This document shows, piece by piece, positions 52,029-61,533 of a DNA stretch of 64,000 nt. Where the stretch lies: contig NZ_MKVV01000044.1 of assembly GCF_001899645.1 (NCBI RefSeq), positions 192,544 to 256,543 on the forward strand, given 5' to 3'. Source of the DNA: Pseudonocardia sp. 73-21 (GTDB taxonomy: Bacteria; Actinomycetota; Actinomycetes; Mycobacteriales; Pseudonocardiaceae). Below the pieces are notes generated by a model. It ran no database searches. It was not told the origin of the DNA and saw only the letters and a list, made by a program, of their open reading frames with translations. Made by a program: the position numbers and the translations under genes. Position 1 is the stretch's first letter, and each line of letters opens with the position of its first letter.

Positions 52029-52849
52029 CCGACCCGCTCGTCCGCCTTCACCACCATGGACTCCAGCCACGGCGCGCCGAACGTCGTGGTCATGGCGACG
52101 TCGGAGGCGTCGCGGCCGCGTCCGATGAGGACGCGGCCCTTGCGCGGCCGGTTGTTGCGGGGGTCGAAGGTCCACCACCGGTCGCCCAGCCACACCTCCA
52201 TCCAGGCGGCGAAGTCCATGGGCGCCGGGTCCACCGACACGTCGACGTCGGGGAGGTAGCCGAACACGTAGCGGGCCGGGATGTTCAGGGCCCGGCAGAA
52301 CGAGATGGCGAGCTGCGTGAAGTCCCGGCACACCCCGAACCCCGACGCGTTGACGTCGGCGGCGGTGCTCAGCGGGCCGCTGCTGCCGTACCGGAACTGC
52401 AGGTGCCCGTTGACGTGGTCGCAGATGGCCTGCACCCGCGTGTAGTCGCGCGGCAGGTCCCCGAAGCGCCCCCACGCCTCGTTGCCGAGCATGTCGGGCA
52501 GGCAGAACCGGCTGGGCAGCGTGTAGATCAGCACGTCGTCGGGGAGGTCGTCGGGGGCGCACTGCTGCGCGGTGACGTCGACGTCCTCGGTGGCGTCGGG
52601 CACCTCCACCAGCGCGTCGTAGCGGATGACCGAACGGCCGGCCGGGATCACGAGCCGCTGGCAGGGGTTGCCGTAGAGATCGGTGTAGGTGCGGACGGGG
52701 GTGTCCGGCGCCACCGAGGTGGCGGCGCTGAGCACCGTCACCGGGCCCTCCTGCAGGGGCTGCACCTGGATCACCGCAGGGGTGGGGACCTGCGCCGAGT
52801 AGTGGAACTCACAGCCCACGTCGATCTGTCGCACCGTCACCGCGACCAT
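52025..52849 (-). CDS. Transglutaminase-like protein with altered triad
   Basis: A 274-residue protein: N-terminal beta domain (VRQIDVGCEFHYSAQVPTPA) and a C-terminal transglutaminase-like core with Cys174 in ASGFGVCRDFTQLAISFCRA and Asp229 in WWTFDPRNN. The usual His (DFHAW) is replaced by Ala214 in MDFAAWMEVW. An N is found at FDPRNN where relatives often have His. The protein is probably inactive or uses another residue. The start is ATG 52849, divergent from the response regulator. Confidence 0.78.
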   Translation of the reverse strand: MVAVTVRQIDVGCEFHYSAQVPTPAVIQVQPLQEGPVTVLSAATSVAPDTPVRTYTDLYGNPCQRLVIPAGRSVIRYDALVEVPDATEDVDVTAQQCAPDDLPDDVLIYTLPSRFCLPDMLGNEAWGRFGDLPRDYTRVQAICDHVNGHLQFRYGSSGPLSTAADVNASGFGVCRDFTQLAISFCRALNIPARYVFGYLPDVDVSVDPAPMDFAAWMEVWLGDRWWTFDPRNNRPRKGRVLIGRGRDASDVAMTTTFGAPWLESMVVKADERVG

Positions 52850-53028
52850 CGTCCGGCAGTGGACCGCGGTTGACCAGCGGGAGCAGGTATCTGCACGGCG
52901 CTGTGCCGGCTCCTCCCGCTGTGCCGGCCACCACCACCTTCTACCGCCCCGCGGTGATCTCGGAGGACACCTGGCTGCCGGTCCTCGCCGCGCTCCGGCG
53001 CGAGCCGGAACGAGGGCAGGATGGGCGG

Positions 53029-53718
53029 GTGCCCCACCGCGTCCTGGTCGCCGATGACGACCGTGCCATCCGCGAGTCCCTCGCGCGCGCCCTCGACCTC
53101 GAGGGCTACGAGGTCGTCACCGTCGTCGACGGGGTGGAGTCGCTGACGCGGGTCCACAAGGAGAGCTTCGACGCGCTCGTGCTCGACGTGATGATGCCCG
53201 GGGTGGACGGGCTGGCGGTCTGCCGCGTGCTGCGCGCGGAGGGTGACCGCACCCCGGTCCTGATGCTGACGGCCCGGGTCGAGACGCCGGACCGGGTCGC
53301 CGGCCTCGACGCGGGCGCCGACGACTACCTGCCCAAACCCTTCGAGCTCGACGAGCTGCTGGCCCGGCTGCGGGCGCTGCTGCGCCGGGCCGCGTTCGTC
53401 CCCGAGAACGGGACGGCGGACGTCCTGCGGCTCTCCGCGCTGCGGCTGGACCCCGCGGCCCGGCGCGCCTGGTGGGCCGAGGAGGAGCTGCAGCTGTCGA
53501 AGACCGAGTTCGACCTGCTGGAGCTGCTGCTGCGCAACGAGGGCATCGTGCTCGACCACTCCACCGTCTACCAGCGCATCTGGGGCTACGACTTCGGCGT
53601 CGACTCGAAGAACCTCGCCGTCTACATCGGCTACCTGCGCCGCAAGCTCACCGCCGTGGGCGCCCCGGCCCTGATCCACACCGTCCGCGGTGTGGGCTAC
53701 ACGCTGAGGGTGTCGTGA
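53029..53718 (+). CDS. OmpR-family response regulator (MprA-like)
   Basis: A 229-residue regulator. Receiver: [20 protein letters not shown] with phospho-acceptor Asp53 in [14 protein letters not shown] and Lys in [11 protein letters not shown]. Winged-helix: [20 protein letters not shown] and [17 protein letters not shown] 53029 is preferred to the open upstream frame, which runs over the promoter. It overlaps the kinase (GTGA), and the pair leads straight into the flavin electron-transfer genes, so it probably controls them. Confidence 0.9.
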   Translation: MPHRVLVADDDRAIRESLARALDLEGYEVVTVVDGVESLTRVHKESFDALVLDVMMPGVDGLAVCRVLRAEGDRTPVLMLTARVETPDRVAGLDAGADDYLPKPFELDELLARLRALLRRAAFVPENGTADVLRLSALRLDPAARRAWWAEEELQLSKTEFDLLELLLRNEGIVLDHSTVYQRIWGYDFGVDSKNLAVYIGYLRRKLTAVGAPALIHTVRGVGYTLRVS

Positions 53719-55154
53719 GTCTCCGGTCCCGGTTCGCGCTGGCGTTCGCCCTGGTCAGCGCGGTCGTAGCCGGGCTCGTCGGGGTGCTGAGCTACCAGGC
53801 CGCGTCCGACCGCATCGGGCAGGAGATCGACCGGACCCTGAGCTCAGCGACGGCCTCGGTCGCCGCGGGCGAGACCGGGGTGCTGACGGTGGCCGGGGTG
53901 CCGCCGGAGGACGGCGGCCGCGGGCGCGGCGGCGACCCCGGCCGCGCCCCGGACGGCGCCCGGGCGCTGGTCGGGTGGGCGGTGGCCGCGGACGGCACCA
54001 CCACGTTCATCGGGGGCAGGCCGGTACCGCTCCCGCTCACCGACACGGCCCGGGCACTGGCCGCCTCGGGCCCCGACGGTGCCACCGACAGCACCCAGTT
54101 CACCCTCGGCCGCGGCACCTACCGGGTGCTGACCACCGCGCTCGGCGACGGGCGGGGCGCGTTGCAGGTGGCCGCCGACGTCGACGACTCCGAGCGGGTG
54201 CTGCGGGGGATGGCCATCGAGGTCACCCTCGTCGGCCTGGTGGTGCTGGTGGTGGCGGCCGGCGCGGGATGGCTGCTGGCGGGCCGGATCACGCGGCGGC
54301 TGGTGCGGCTCACCGCGATCGCCGAGGACGTGAGCGCGCACGGCGGGGTGGAGCAGGAGGTGCCCGTCGACGGGCGCGACGAGGTCGGGCGGCTCTCGGC
54401 GTCGTTCAACACGATGCTCGGCCGGCTGGCCGCGGCCCGGGCGGCGCAGGACCGGCTCGTGCAGGACGCGGCGCACGAGCTGCGCACCCCGCTCACCAGC
54501 CTGCGCACCAACGCGAGCGTGCTGCGCCGCGTCGACGAGCTCTCCCCCGACGCGCGGACGCGGCTCATCGACGACGTCCAGGGTGAGACGCGCGAGCTCA
54601 GCAACCTCGTCGACGAGCTGGTCGAGCTCGCGCTGTCGCAGCGCGGCGAGGAGGCCGAGGAGCCGGTGGACCTGGCCGCGGTGGCCCAGCACGCGGCCGA
54701 GCGCGTCCACCGCCGGACCGGCCGGGCGGTGCACATCGACACCGACGGCTCGATCGTGCACGGGCGGCGCCAGGCGCTGGAGCGCGCCGTCGGCAACCTG
54801 CTGGAGAACGCCGCCAAGTTCGACGGCGACGGCGACGGCCCCATCGGGGTCCGGATCCGCCGGGGCGCCACCACGGTCACCGACCACGGGCCGGGCATCG
54901 AGGCGGCCGACTCCGCGCGCGTGTTCGACCGGTTCTACCGCTCCGACGCCGCCCGCGGCCTGCCCGGATCCGGGCTCGGCCTGTCGATCGTCCGCGACGT
55001 CGCCGAGGGCCACGGCGGCACGGTGTCGGTCTCGACGCCGCCCGGCGGAGGCGCGGCCGTGGGCTTCACCGTGGACGCCGCGCGGCTCTTACCTTCTTCC
55101 GAATCGGATCACGTCGAGGTTTCACCCCGGTCGATCACGGTGGGAGCTACCTGA
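53715..55154 (+). CDS. Sensor histidine kinase (MprB-like)
   Basis: A 479-residue membrane kinase. Helices at residues ~8-28 and ~168-190 flank an extracellular sensor of about 140 residues. HAMP (~190-245), then H-box [16 protein letters not shown] with His254, N-box [10 protein letters not shown] and G-boxes [10 protein letters not shown] and [15 protein letters not shown] 53715 start. The family senses envelope stress. The C-terminal RSITVGAT is short. Confidence 0.9.
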   Translation: MSLRSRFALAFALVSAVVAGLVGVLSYQAASDRIGQEIDRTLSSATASVAAGETGVLTVAGVPPEDGGRGRGGDPGRAPDGARALVGWAVAADGTTTFIGGRPVPLPLTDTARALAASGPDGATDSTQFTLGRGTYRVLTTALGDGRGALQVAADVDDSERVLRGMAIEVTLVGLVVLVVAAGAGWLLAGRITRRLVRLTAIAEDVSAHGGVEQEVPVDGRDEVGRLSASFNTMLGRLAAARAAQDRLVQDAAHELRTPLTSLRTNASVLRRVDELSPDARTRLIDDVQGETRELSNLVDELVELALSQRGEEAEEPVDLAAVAQHAAERVHRRTGRAVHIDTDGSIVHGRRQALERAVGNLLENAAKFDGDGDGPIGVRIRRGATTVTDHGPGIEAADSARVFDRFYRSDAARGLPGSGLGLSIVRDVAEGHGGTVSVSTPPGGGAAVGFTVDAARLLPSSESDHVEVSPRSITVGAT

Positions 55155-55174
55155 CCGACCACCCCGGGAGTCCG

Positions 55175-55585
55175 ATGTCCGCCGCAGCTCCACTGAGCTC
55201 CCTCCCCCAGTCCGACCTCCGCCGGGCCGACCTCCGCGCCTCCGACGCCGAGCGGGAGGCCACCGTCGCCCGGCTCCACCAGGCCCTCGGCGACGGCTTC
55301 CTGGATCTCGACGAGACCGACCAGCGGGTGGCCGCCGCCTACGCCGCCCGCCACCTCTCCGAGCTCGAACCCCTCACCGCCGACATCCCCCGCCGTCCCG
55401 GCTCCGGGACGACGGCCCCGGCCTGGTCGGACGTGTGGATCTCGGCCGTGTGGCGCTCCCGCGTCACGCTGCTGGGCGACGCGCCCGAGAAGCCGACGGC
55501 CCGCCAGTGCCGGACGGCCGCCGTGCTGGCCGTCCTCGTCGTGCTGTGGCTGGTCGTGTGCTTCGTCCTCGGCGCCGTGCTGTGA
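55175..55585 (+). CDS. DUF1707 protein with C-terminal membrane helix
   Basis: A 136-residue protein. The DUF1707 domain is LRASDAEREATVARLHQALG with the family's DGFLDLDETDQRVAAAYAAR and HLSELEPLTADIP. A helix (AAVLAVLVVLWLVVCFVLGA) ends the protein. It lies 20 bases after the kinase; DUF1707 proteins are common near actinobacterial two-component systems and membrane redox genes. Confidence 0.82.
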   Translation: MSAAAPLSSLPQSDLRRADLRASDAEREATVARLHQALGDGFLDLDETDQRVAAAYAARHLSELEPLTADIPRRPGSGTTAPAWSDVWISAVWRSRVTLLGDAPEKPTARQCRTAAVLAVLVVLWLVVCFVLGAVL

Positions 55586-55611
55586 CCACCCCCGAGCCCG
55601 AAAGGCCAGCA

Positions 55612-55998
55612 ATGAACTCCCCCCACAGCGGCTCCCGCTGGGAGCCGTCGGCCACCGACGCCCCCACCCGGGACACCTCGGCCCCGGCCGCCTCCGCCAC
55701 GGGTGACGGCACGTCCACCGTCGCGGCTGCCGAGCCGGTCGCGCCGCGTCCGCGGCGCCGACGCCGTGGGCTCGTGGTGGCGGCCATCGTCGCCGGTGTC
55801 CTCGCGGTCGCCGGAGCCGGCGCCGCCGCGATCGGCCACGCCGTCGCCGGGACCGGCGGCTCCTCCGTCGGAGTCGGGCGGGACGGCGGTGGCCCGATGA
55901 TGGGCGGCCGCGACGGGCACCCCCACGGGCCCGACCTCGACGGCGACGGCGGCCCGGGCCCCGGTGCCGGCACGCCGGGAACCGGTCCCTCCACGTGA
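55612..55998 (+). CDS. Single-span protein with Gly/Asp-rich tail
   Basis: A 128-residue protein: a disordered N-terminal half (~1-45), a basic patch PRPRRRRRG, one helix LVVAAIVAGVLAVAGAGAAA, and an extracellular low-complexity tail with MMGGRDGHPHGPDLDGDGG. His/Asp/Met content hints at metal binding. No family recognised. The stop overlaps the next gene (GTGA). Confidence 0.6.
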   Translation: MNSPHSGSRWEPSATDAPTRDTSAPAASATGDGTSTVAAAEPVAPRPRRRRRGLVVAAIVAGVLAVAGAGAAAIGHAVAGTGGSSVGVGRDGGGPMMGGRDGHPHGPDLDGDGGPGPGAGTPGTGPST

Positions 55999-57395
55999 CC
56001 ACCATCCAGATGCAGCCCGTACCCGCGACGCACCGGGCCGGGCCCGCCCGCACCCCCGACCGCGGGGTGCGCCTCGGCGCCACGACGGCCCTCGGCGCCG
56101 CCCTCGCCCTGGTCACGTGGTGGTGGGCCACCGGCGGTGGCCTCGGCGACCTGGGGGGCTGGGAGTCGGGGCTGACCTCGACGGGCCGGTTGACCGGCCT
56201 GCTCGCCTCCGTGCTGCTGCTCGCCCAGGTGATCCTCATGGCGCGCCTCCCCCTGCTGGAGGGCGCGTTCGGCCAGGACCGCCTCGCGCAGGTGCACCGG
56301 CTCGTCGGCTTCACCTCGTTCACTCTCATGATCGCCCACATCGGACTGATCGTCTGGGGCTACGCCGCCGGCGACCTGCTGAAGGCGCCCGGGGAGACCT
56401 GGGACCTCACCGTGGACTACCCGGGCATGCTGCTGGCCGTCGCCGGCACGTTCTGCCTGGTGATGGTCGTGGTCACCAGCATCCGGGCGGCCCGGGTGCG
56501 GCTGCGCTACGAGTCGTGGCACCTCCTGCACCTCTACGCCTACCTCGGCGTGGGTCTCGCGCTGCCGCACCAGCTCTGGACGGGTCAGGAGTTCCTCTCC
56601 TCCACCGCCCGCACCGTGTTCTGGTGGACGCTCTGGGCGGCGGCCGCCGGGTCGGTGCTGGTCTGGCGCGTCGCGCTGCCGTTGTGGCGCAGCGCCCGCC
56701 ATCACGTGCGCGTCACGTCCGTCGTTTCCGAGGGCGACGGGTGCGTCTCGGTGTACCTGACCGGACGCGATCTCGACGCACTCCAGGCGCGGGCCGGCCA
56801 GTTCTTCACCTGGCGCTTCCTCGCCGGCACCGGCTGGACCCGCGGCCACCCCTACTCCCTCTCGGCCGCACCCGACGGTCGCAGCCTGCGCATCACCGTC
56901 AAGGACCTCGGCGACGGCAGCGCGGCCCTGCGCGGCGTGCGGCCCGGCACGCGGGTGCTCGTCGAGGGGCCCTTCGGTCGCCTCTCCGAGCGCGTCCGCA
57001 CCCGGGGGAAGGTGGCGCTCATCGGCGCCGGCGTCGGGGTCACCCCGCTGCGGGCACTCGCCGAGGAGCTCGAGCAGCACCGGCCCGGTGAGGTCGTGCT
57101 GCTGCACCGCTTCACCGACCAGCCGCTGTTCGCCCGCGAGCTCGACACGCTGGCCCGCGAGCGTGGCCTCACGGTCGTGCCGCTGCCCGGCCGCCGGCGC
57201 GCGCCCGACTCCTGGCTCGGCGACGGCATCGGGCGGGTCGACGACCTCACCGCGCTGCGCGCCCGCGTCCCCGACATCGCCGAGCGTGACGTCTACGTCT
57301 GCGGGCCCGAGGTCTGGACCGGGCTCGTGCGCCGCACCCTCACGGCCGCCGGCGTCCCGGACGGCTCCATTCACACCGAGACGTTCGGCTGGTGA
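55995..57395 (+). CDS. Ferric-reductase-like transmembrane oxidoreductase
   Basis: A 466-residue protein: about six membrane helices (30-235) with haem-ligand-type histidines in AQVHRLVGFTSF, IAHIGLIVWG and SWHLLHLYAYLGVGLALPHQ, then an FAD domain (RGHPYSLSAAPDGRSLRITV) and an NAD(P) domain (GAGVGVTPLRALAEELEQH and DVYVCGPEVWTGLV). It would move electrons from cytosolic NAD(P)H across the membrane. The next two genes provide an FMN-carrying acceptor and its loading enzyme. Confidence 0.88.
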   Translation: MTTIQMQPVPATHRAGPARTPDRGVRLGATTALGAALALVTWWWATGGGLGDLGGWESGLTSTGRLTGLLASVLLLAQVILMARLPLLEGAFGQDRLAQVHRLVGFTSFTLMIAHIGLIVWGYAAGDLLKAPGETWDLTVDYPGMLLAVAGTFCLVMVVVTSIRAARVRLRYESWHLLHLYAYLGVGLALPHQLWTGQEFLSSTARTVFWWTLWAAAAGSVLVWRVALPLWRSARHHVRVTSVVSEGDGCVSVYLTGRDLDALQARAGQFFTWRFLAGTGWTRGHPYSLSAAPDGRSLRITVKDLGDGSAALRGVRPGTRVLVEGPFGRLSERVRTRGKVALIGAGVGVTPLRALAEELEQHRPGEVVLLHRFTDQPLFARELDTLARERGLTVVPLPGRRRAPDSWLGDGIGRVDDLTALRARVPDIAERDVYVCGPEVWTGLVRRTLTAAGVPDGSIHTETFGW

Positions 57396-57470
57396 CCTGG
57401 GTGAACGACATCGCTCTGCGGGGACCTCACCACCCGCACCACGAACGAACCCTTCGGTTGGTGACCTGAC

Positions 57471-57935
57471 ATGCGCCGCATCGTCCTGTTGTTCCTCGCC
57501 ACGCTCGCCACGGTGGTCCTGCTGTTCGGCTACCGCACGTCCACGTCGTCGACGATGCCGTCCACGGTCGCGGTCGCCGCACCGGCCGCCGCGGCGGCCC
57601 CCTCGACGGGCACCCCCTCCGCCGGCACCCCCTCCACCGGCACCCCCGCCGCCGGCACCACGACCGTCACCGGCACCACGGCGTCGACCCGCTGGGGTCC
57701 GGTGCAGGTGCAGCTCACCGTCGCGGGCAAGAAGATCACCGCCGTCGACGTCGTCCAGTACCCGAACGGCAACGGCCGCGACCAGGAGATCAACTCCTAC
57801 GCCATCCCGACGCTCGTGCAGGAGACGCTCTCGGCCCAGAGCGCGAACATCGACATGGTCAGCGGGGCCACCGTCACCAGCGACGGCTACCTCACGTCGC
57901 TGCAGAGCGCGCTCGACCAGGCCGGCATCGCGTGA
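57471..57935 (+). CDS. FMN-binding-domain protein with covalent flavin site
   Basis: A 154-residue exported protein. Signal-anchor RRIVLLFLATLATVVLLFGY, an Ala/Thr/Pro/Gly-rich linker with repeated STGTP units (~35-70), then the FMN-bind domain ending VSGATVTSDGYLTSLQSAL. Thr134 in SGAT is the expected residue for phosphoester-linked FMN. ApbE-type transferase lies directly downstream, overlapping by 4 bases. It should accept electrons outside the membrane. Confidence 0.9.
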   Translation: MRRIVLLFLATLATVVLLFGYRTSTSSTMPSTVAVAAPAAAAAPSTGTPSAGTPSTGTPAAGTTTVTGTTASTRWGPVQVQLTVAGKKITAVDVVQYPNGNGRDQEINSYAIPTLVQETLSAQSANIDMVSGATVTSDGYLTSLQSALDQAGIA

Positions 57936-58660
57936 TCCGGCGACACGTCGAGCACGTCATGGGCATGCCGGTCAGCCTCGCCCAGCGCGGGCGGCACGCC
58001 GACGACACCGCGGCCTGGGAGCAGGTCCTCGCCGAGCTTCGCCACGTCGACGCGGTGTTCAGCACCTACCGGCCCGAGTCGGTGATCTCCCGCCTCGGCC
58101 GCGGCGAGATCACCGAGGACGAGTGCCCGCCGGAGGTCCACGAGGTCCTCGCGCTGGCCCGGCGGGCCGAACGGGCCTCCGGGGGCGCGTTCTCCGCGTG
58201 GCGGGACGGCGCCCTCGACCCCAGCGGCGTGGTCAAGGGCTGGGCGGTCGAGCGCGCCGCCGCGCCACTGTCGGCGTTGGCGGACACCGACTTCTGCCTC
58301 TCCGCCGGCGGCGACATGGTCTGCCGCGGGCTGGAGCAGCCGTGGCGGATCGGGATCGAGGACCCCCACGACCACACCCGCGTCCTCGCCACCCTCGACG
58401 TCCGCGTCGGCGCCGTCGCCACCTCCGGCACCAGCCGCCGGGGCCAGCACATCGCCGACGCCCGCACCGGCCGGCCGCCCACGGCCGTCGCGTCGGTCAC
58501 GGTCGTCGCGGGACGCCTCACGTGGGCGGACATCGACGCCACCGCCGCCTACGCCCAGGGCGCCGACGCAGCGGCCTGGCTCGGGCACCGCGTCGGGCGC
58601 ACGGGGCTGGTGGTGTGGGCCGACGGCTCGACCACCACCGTCGGGGGCACCGCACCGTAG
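57932..58660 (+). CDS. apbE: FAD:protein FMN transferase (ApbE)
   Basis: A 242-residue enzyme that attaches FMN to the threonine of FMN-bind proteins. Motifs: EHVMGMPVSLAQRG, FSTYRPESVISRLGRGE, LDPSGVVKGWAVERA and CLSAGGDMVCRG, then ATSGTSRRGQHIADARTGRP and TWADIDATAAYAQG, all typical of ApbE. It is short for the family but complete at both ends. The GTGA overlap couples it to its substrate. No signal peptide is visible. Confidence 0.88.
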   Translation: MIRRHVEHVMGMPVSLAQRGRHADDTAAWEQVLAELRHVDAVFSTYRPESVISRLGRGEITEDECPPEVHEVLALARRAERASGGAFSAWRDGALDPSGVVKGWAVERAAAPLSALADTDFCLSAGGDMVCRGLEQPWRIGIEDPHDHTRVLATLDVRVGAVATSGTSRRGQHIADARTGRPPTAVASVTVVAGRLTWADIDATAAYAQGADAAAWLGHRVGRTGLVVWADGSTTTVGGTAP

Positions 58661-58675
58661 ATGCCACCATCCACC

Positions 58676-59556
58676 ATGCCCGACACCGCAGGACTGACGG
58701 AGAACGAGGCCCGGGAGCTCGCCCGCCAGGGCCATGCGAACACCGCGGTGTCGGGCTCGTCGCGCACCACCGCGCGCATCCGCCCGCCCGCATCGAAGGG
58801 CGGCGCATCATCGCCGGCGTCGGCTCGTCGATGTACCTGTTCCTCGCCCGGGTCGCGACCCAGATGCTGGTGATCCTCACCGTCACGCTGCTCGGGCTCG
58901 GGTTCCCCTACACCCCGACGCAGGTGGGGCTGACGCTGTTCACCGTCGGCGTCCTGACGTTCTCCCTGACGCTCTGGGCCCGGCCGACACCGACGCGGAA
59001 GGACCTGCTGATCTCGTTGGCGCGCTTCGTGATCCCCGTCGGTCTGGTCACTGCCGGTTTCGCCACGGCGGTCTACACGATCCTCTACCAGCTGGTCAGC
59101 ACCGGACTCGCGAGCGCGGGCAGCCAGTCCGCCGAGGGCATCGCCCTGTTCGAGCGCTCCACCGGGCTGACCTACGGCGTCGACGCGGACTTCCTCACCG
59201 CCTCGGCCACCCTCGGCGCGCAGTCCGGGCTGTCGGTGTTCGTCTCCGTCACCGCGTTCGCCCTGATCCTGCTGCTCGAACCGCCGGCGAGGCTCTTCAC
59301 GGCCTGGGTCCCGGTCACCGACGACCGCCGCCCCGTCCTGCTCGCGGCGGGCCTGTTCGTGGCGTTCGCGCTGGTTCTGGCGTTCCCGGTGACGCAGGCC
59401 TACTTCGGACTCACCGCCCCCGACCCACCCGTCATCTGGGTCGCCGCTCCCGCCGTCGTGCTGTGGTTCGGCACCCTCAGCCTCGTCCTGCGCTTCGAGG
59501 TGCTCGAACGCACGCTCGGCCTGCTGCGCCCCGATCCCGAGATCGTCCCGGCATGA
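58676..59556 (+). pseudogene. P-type cation ATPase with catalytic core deleted
   Basis: The first ~35 codons (GLTENEARELARQGHANTAV) match the cytoplasmic start of a cation-transporting P-type ATPase. After about 58785 the frame shifts and the sequence continues with the C-terminal membrane region (EGRRIIAGVGSSMYLFLARV, GFPYTPTQVGLTLFTVGV). The actuator, phosphorylation and nucleotide domains, about 400-500 residues, are gone. Residues from ATG 58831 (~241 residues, six helices) stay open and could still be made, but cannot pump. Confidence 0.8.
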
Positions 59557-60437
59557 CCGTCGCCGCGGTCGCGCTGGCCACCCTCGCGGCCGTCATGTTC
59601 GCCGTCTCCGCGGTGCTGCAGAACGGCGCGGTGTCCGACATCGTGGCCACCGGCCCCGCCATCGTGGGCCGGACCGGCTTCGCCACCCTCGCCCGCACCC
59701 GCGGCTGGCTGGCCGGAGCGGTCCTCGCCGGAGCCGGCTCGGTCACCCACGCCGGTGCGCTCGTGCTCGCCCCGGTGGCGATCGTGCAGCCCATCGGTGT
59801 GCTGGCGGTGCCGTTCGCGGTGGTGATCGGGGCCTGGCGCACGCGGGTACGGCCGTCGGCGGGGCTCGTGCTCACCGTGGCGACCTGCCTGGCGGCCGTC
59901 GCCGGCTTCGTCACGCTGGCGGACGTCCGGCTCGGGGCCGGCACCCAGCCGCGCTTCGCCGGTGCCGTCCTCGCCGCGGCCACCGCCGCGGGGCTCGCCG
60001 GCATCCTCGCCGCGCTGGGGAGCCGCAGCACCGGCTGGCTGCGGTGCGTGGCGTTCGCCGCGTCGGGCGCCACCGCTTTCGGGCTCGTCTCGGCGCTGAT
60101 GCGGCTCGTCTCGCTGCACCTCACGACCGGCGCCGACGACCTCGACGACATCGGGGTGCTGCTGCCCGTGGCCGGGATCGTCGTGGCGCTGGTCGGCGGG
60201 GGCTGGGCCGTGCAGCAGGCGCACGCGGCGGGCGTGCCGTCGGTGGTGGTCGGGTGCCTGACCGTGCTCGACCCGCTGGTCGCGGTGGTCCTGGGCGTCA
60301 CCATGCTGGGCGAGGGCGGCTCCACCTCGCCGGGCGCGGTCGCCGGCCTGGTCGGCTTCGCGGTGCTCGGGCTCGGCGCGGTGCTCGTGCTGGCCCGCCA
60401 CCACCCCGAGGCCCGGGCCGCCGCTCCGCGGCGGTGA
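59553..60437 (+). CDS. DMT-superfamily (EamA/NIPA-like) transporter
   Basis: A 294-residue membrane protein with 9-10 short helices and the drug/metabolite or magnesium-transporter (NIPA) arrangement: ALATLAAVMFAVSAVLQNGA, APVAIVQPIGVLAVPFAVVI and LTVLDPLVAVVLGVTMLGEG. Substrate unknown. It starts with ATGA overlapping the end of the decayed ATPase, so it was cotranscribed with it, and stops one base before the convergent PH gene. Confidence 0.82.
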   Translation: MTVAAVALATLAAVMFAVSAVLQNGAVSDIVATGPAIVGRTGFATLARTRGWLAGAVLAGAGSVTHAGALVLAPVAIVQPIGVLAVPFAVVIGAWRTRVRPSAGLVLTVATCLAAVAGFVTLADVRLGAGTQPRFAGAVLAAATAAGLAGILAALGSRSTGWLRCVAFAASGATAFGLVSALMRLVSLHLTTGADDLDDIGVLLPVAGIVVALVGGGWAVQQAHAAGVPSVVVGCLTVLDPLVAVVLGVTMLGEGGSTSPGAVAGLVGFAVLGLGAVLVLARHHPEARAAAPRR

Positions 60438-61010
60438 TCAGCGACGCCAGCGCGGGCGGGCCAGCATGCCGGTGGCGCGGGTCTTGCCCTGCTCCCCGAA
60501 GATCAGCTCGGACAGCGCCTCGTAGACCTCCTCCGGGCGGGGGAGGTAGTCGATCCGGTTGAGTGCCTGGATCTGGCCCGCCGACTCCACGACCACGGTG
60601 CCGTAGCCGAAGATGCGCCCGCCGAGCGACCGTTCGAACGTCAGGTCGGTCACCTTGCTGATCGGCATCATTCCCACTTTGTGCACGATGAAGCCCTCGG
60701 CGAGAATCACCCGTTTGTCCGTGACCACGAGCTTCTCGATCCACCACAGGATCGTGAAGATCGTGAACCGTAGCACCGCCACGAGCGCCAGGTAGAACAT
60801 GATGTTGTCGCCGAGCACGGTGTCGGGCAGCAGGCGTTGCACCACCACGAGCACGAGCAGCACCACCGCGGTCTGGGCGACGTCCACCGCGATGAACGCC
60901 CAGTGCCGCCGCACCCGGATCACCCGCCGCTCCGTCGGCAACAGGTACTCGTCGATCTCGCGGGGGGCCAGCACCGCGCCGACTTTCTCAGACCCGGACC
61001 GGTGACGCAC
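60438..61010 (-). CDS. Bacterial PH-domain (DUF304-like) membrane protein
   Basis: A 190-residue protein: a basic N-terminal stretch (YLLPTERRVIRVRRHWAFIA), two adjacent helices (~40-85) with LVLVVVQRLLPDTVLG between, then a PH domain: WIEKLVVTDKRVILAEGFIV, VGMMPISKVTDLTFERSLGG and RIFGYGTVVVESAG. Such proteins sit in actinobacterial membranes with undefined roles. GTG 61010 start. Confidence 0.82.
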   Translation of the reverse strand: MRHRSGSEKVGAVLAPREIDEYLLPTERRVIRVRRHWAFIAVDVAQTAVVLLVLVVVQRLLPDTVLGDNIMFYLALVAVLRFTIFTILWWIEKLVVTDKRVILAEGFIVHKVGMMPISKVTDLTFERSLGGRIFGYGTVVVESAGQIQALNRIDYLPRPEEVYEALSELIFGEQGKTRATGMLARPRWRR

Positions 61011-61074
61011 GCCGTCACCGACATTGCGGCCGTTCGGAGCAGCCGATCGGTGACACCCGCCGCTTATCGGGCAT

Positions 61075-61533
61075 CTATCCGGCTGCCGCCAACGGGTCGG
61101 GGGTGCGGCGCGTCCGGGCGATCACGTCGGTCAACACGGCGTGCAGCTTCTCGAGGTCGGCCAGGGGCATTCCGAGCCGCTCCACGACGGCCGGCGGGAT
61201 GCGTTCCGCGGACGCGCGCAGGGCGCGTCCGGCGTCGGTGAGCGTGACGGCGAGGGTGCGCTCGTCGCCGGGCACGCGGCGCCGCTCGACCAGCCCGGCC
61301 GCCTCCAGTCGTTTGAGCAGCGGCGAGAGCGTGCCCGGATCCAGCGCCAGGGCGCCGCTGAGGTCCGTGACCGACCGGGGCGAGCGCTCCCACAGCGCCA
61401 GCATCACGAGGTACTGCGGGTGGGTGAGCCCCATCGGCTCGAGCAGCGGCCGGTAGAGCGCGACCACGTTGCGCGCCGCGACCGACAGCGCGAAACACAC
61501 CTGCCGGTCGAGCTGGAGGAGGTTCTCGGGCAC
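61075..61533 (-). CDS. MarR-family regulator, OhrR-like
   Basis: A 152-residue winged-helix protein with the OhrR-type Cys13 in LDRQVCFALSVAAR, the thiol that senses organic peroxides. HTH and wing: YLVMLALWERSPRSVTDLSG, LDPGTLSPLLKRLEAAGLVE and GDERTLAVTLTDAG. The GTG at 61533 gives the family's short lead before the Cys and is near a TACACT box, so translation may be leaderless. No ohr-like peroxidase gene is in the window; the divergent gene encodes DUF5313. Confidence 0.82.
   Translation of the reverse strand: MPENLLQLDRQVCFALSVAARNVVALYRPLLEPMGLTHPQYLVMLALWERSPRSVTDLSGALALDPGTLSPLLKRLEAAGLVERRRVPGDERTLAVTLTDAGRALRASAERIPPAVVERLGMPLADLEKLHAVLTDVIARTRRTPDPLAAAG

Noticed and set aside
57385..57470. 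Duplicated 3' end of the ferric-reductase gene (TTCGG-TGGTGACCTG twice)
   Set aside because: Only about 16 bases match with no longer homology; could be chance or a small local duplication.
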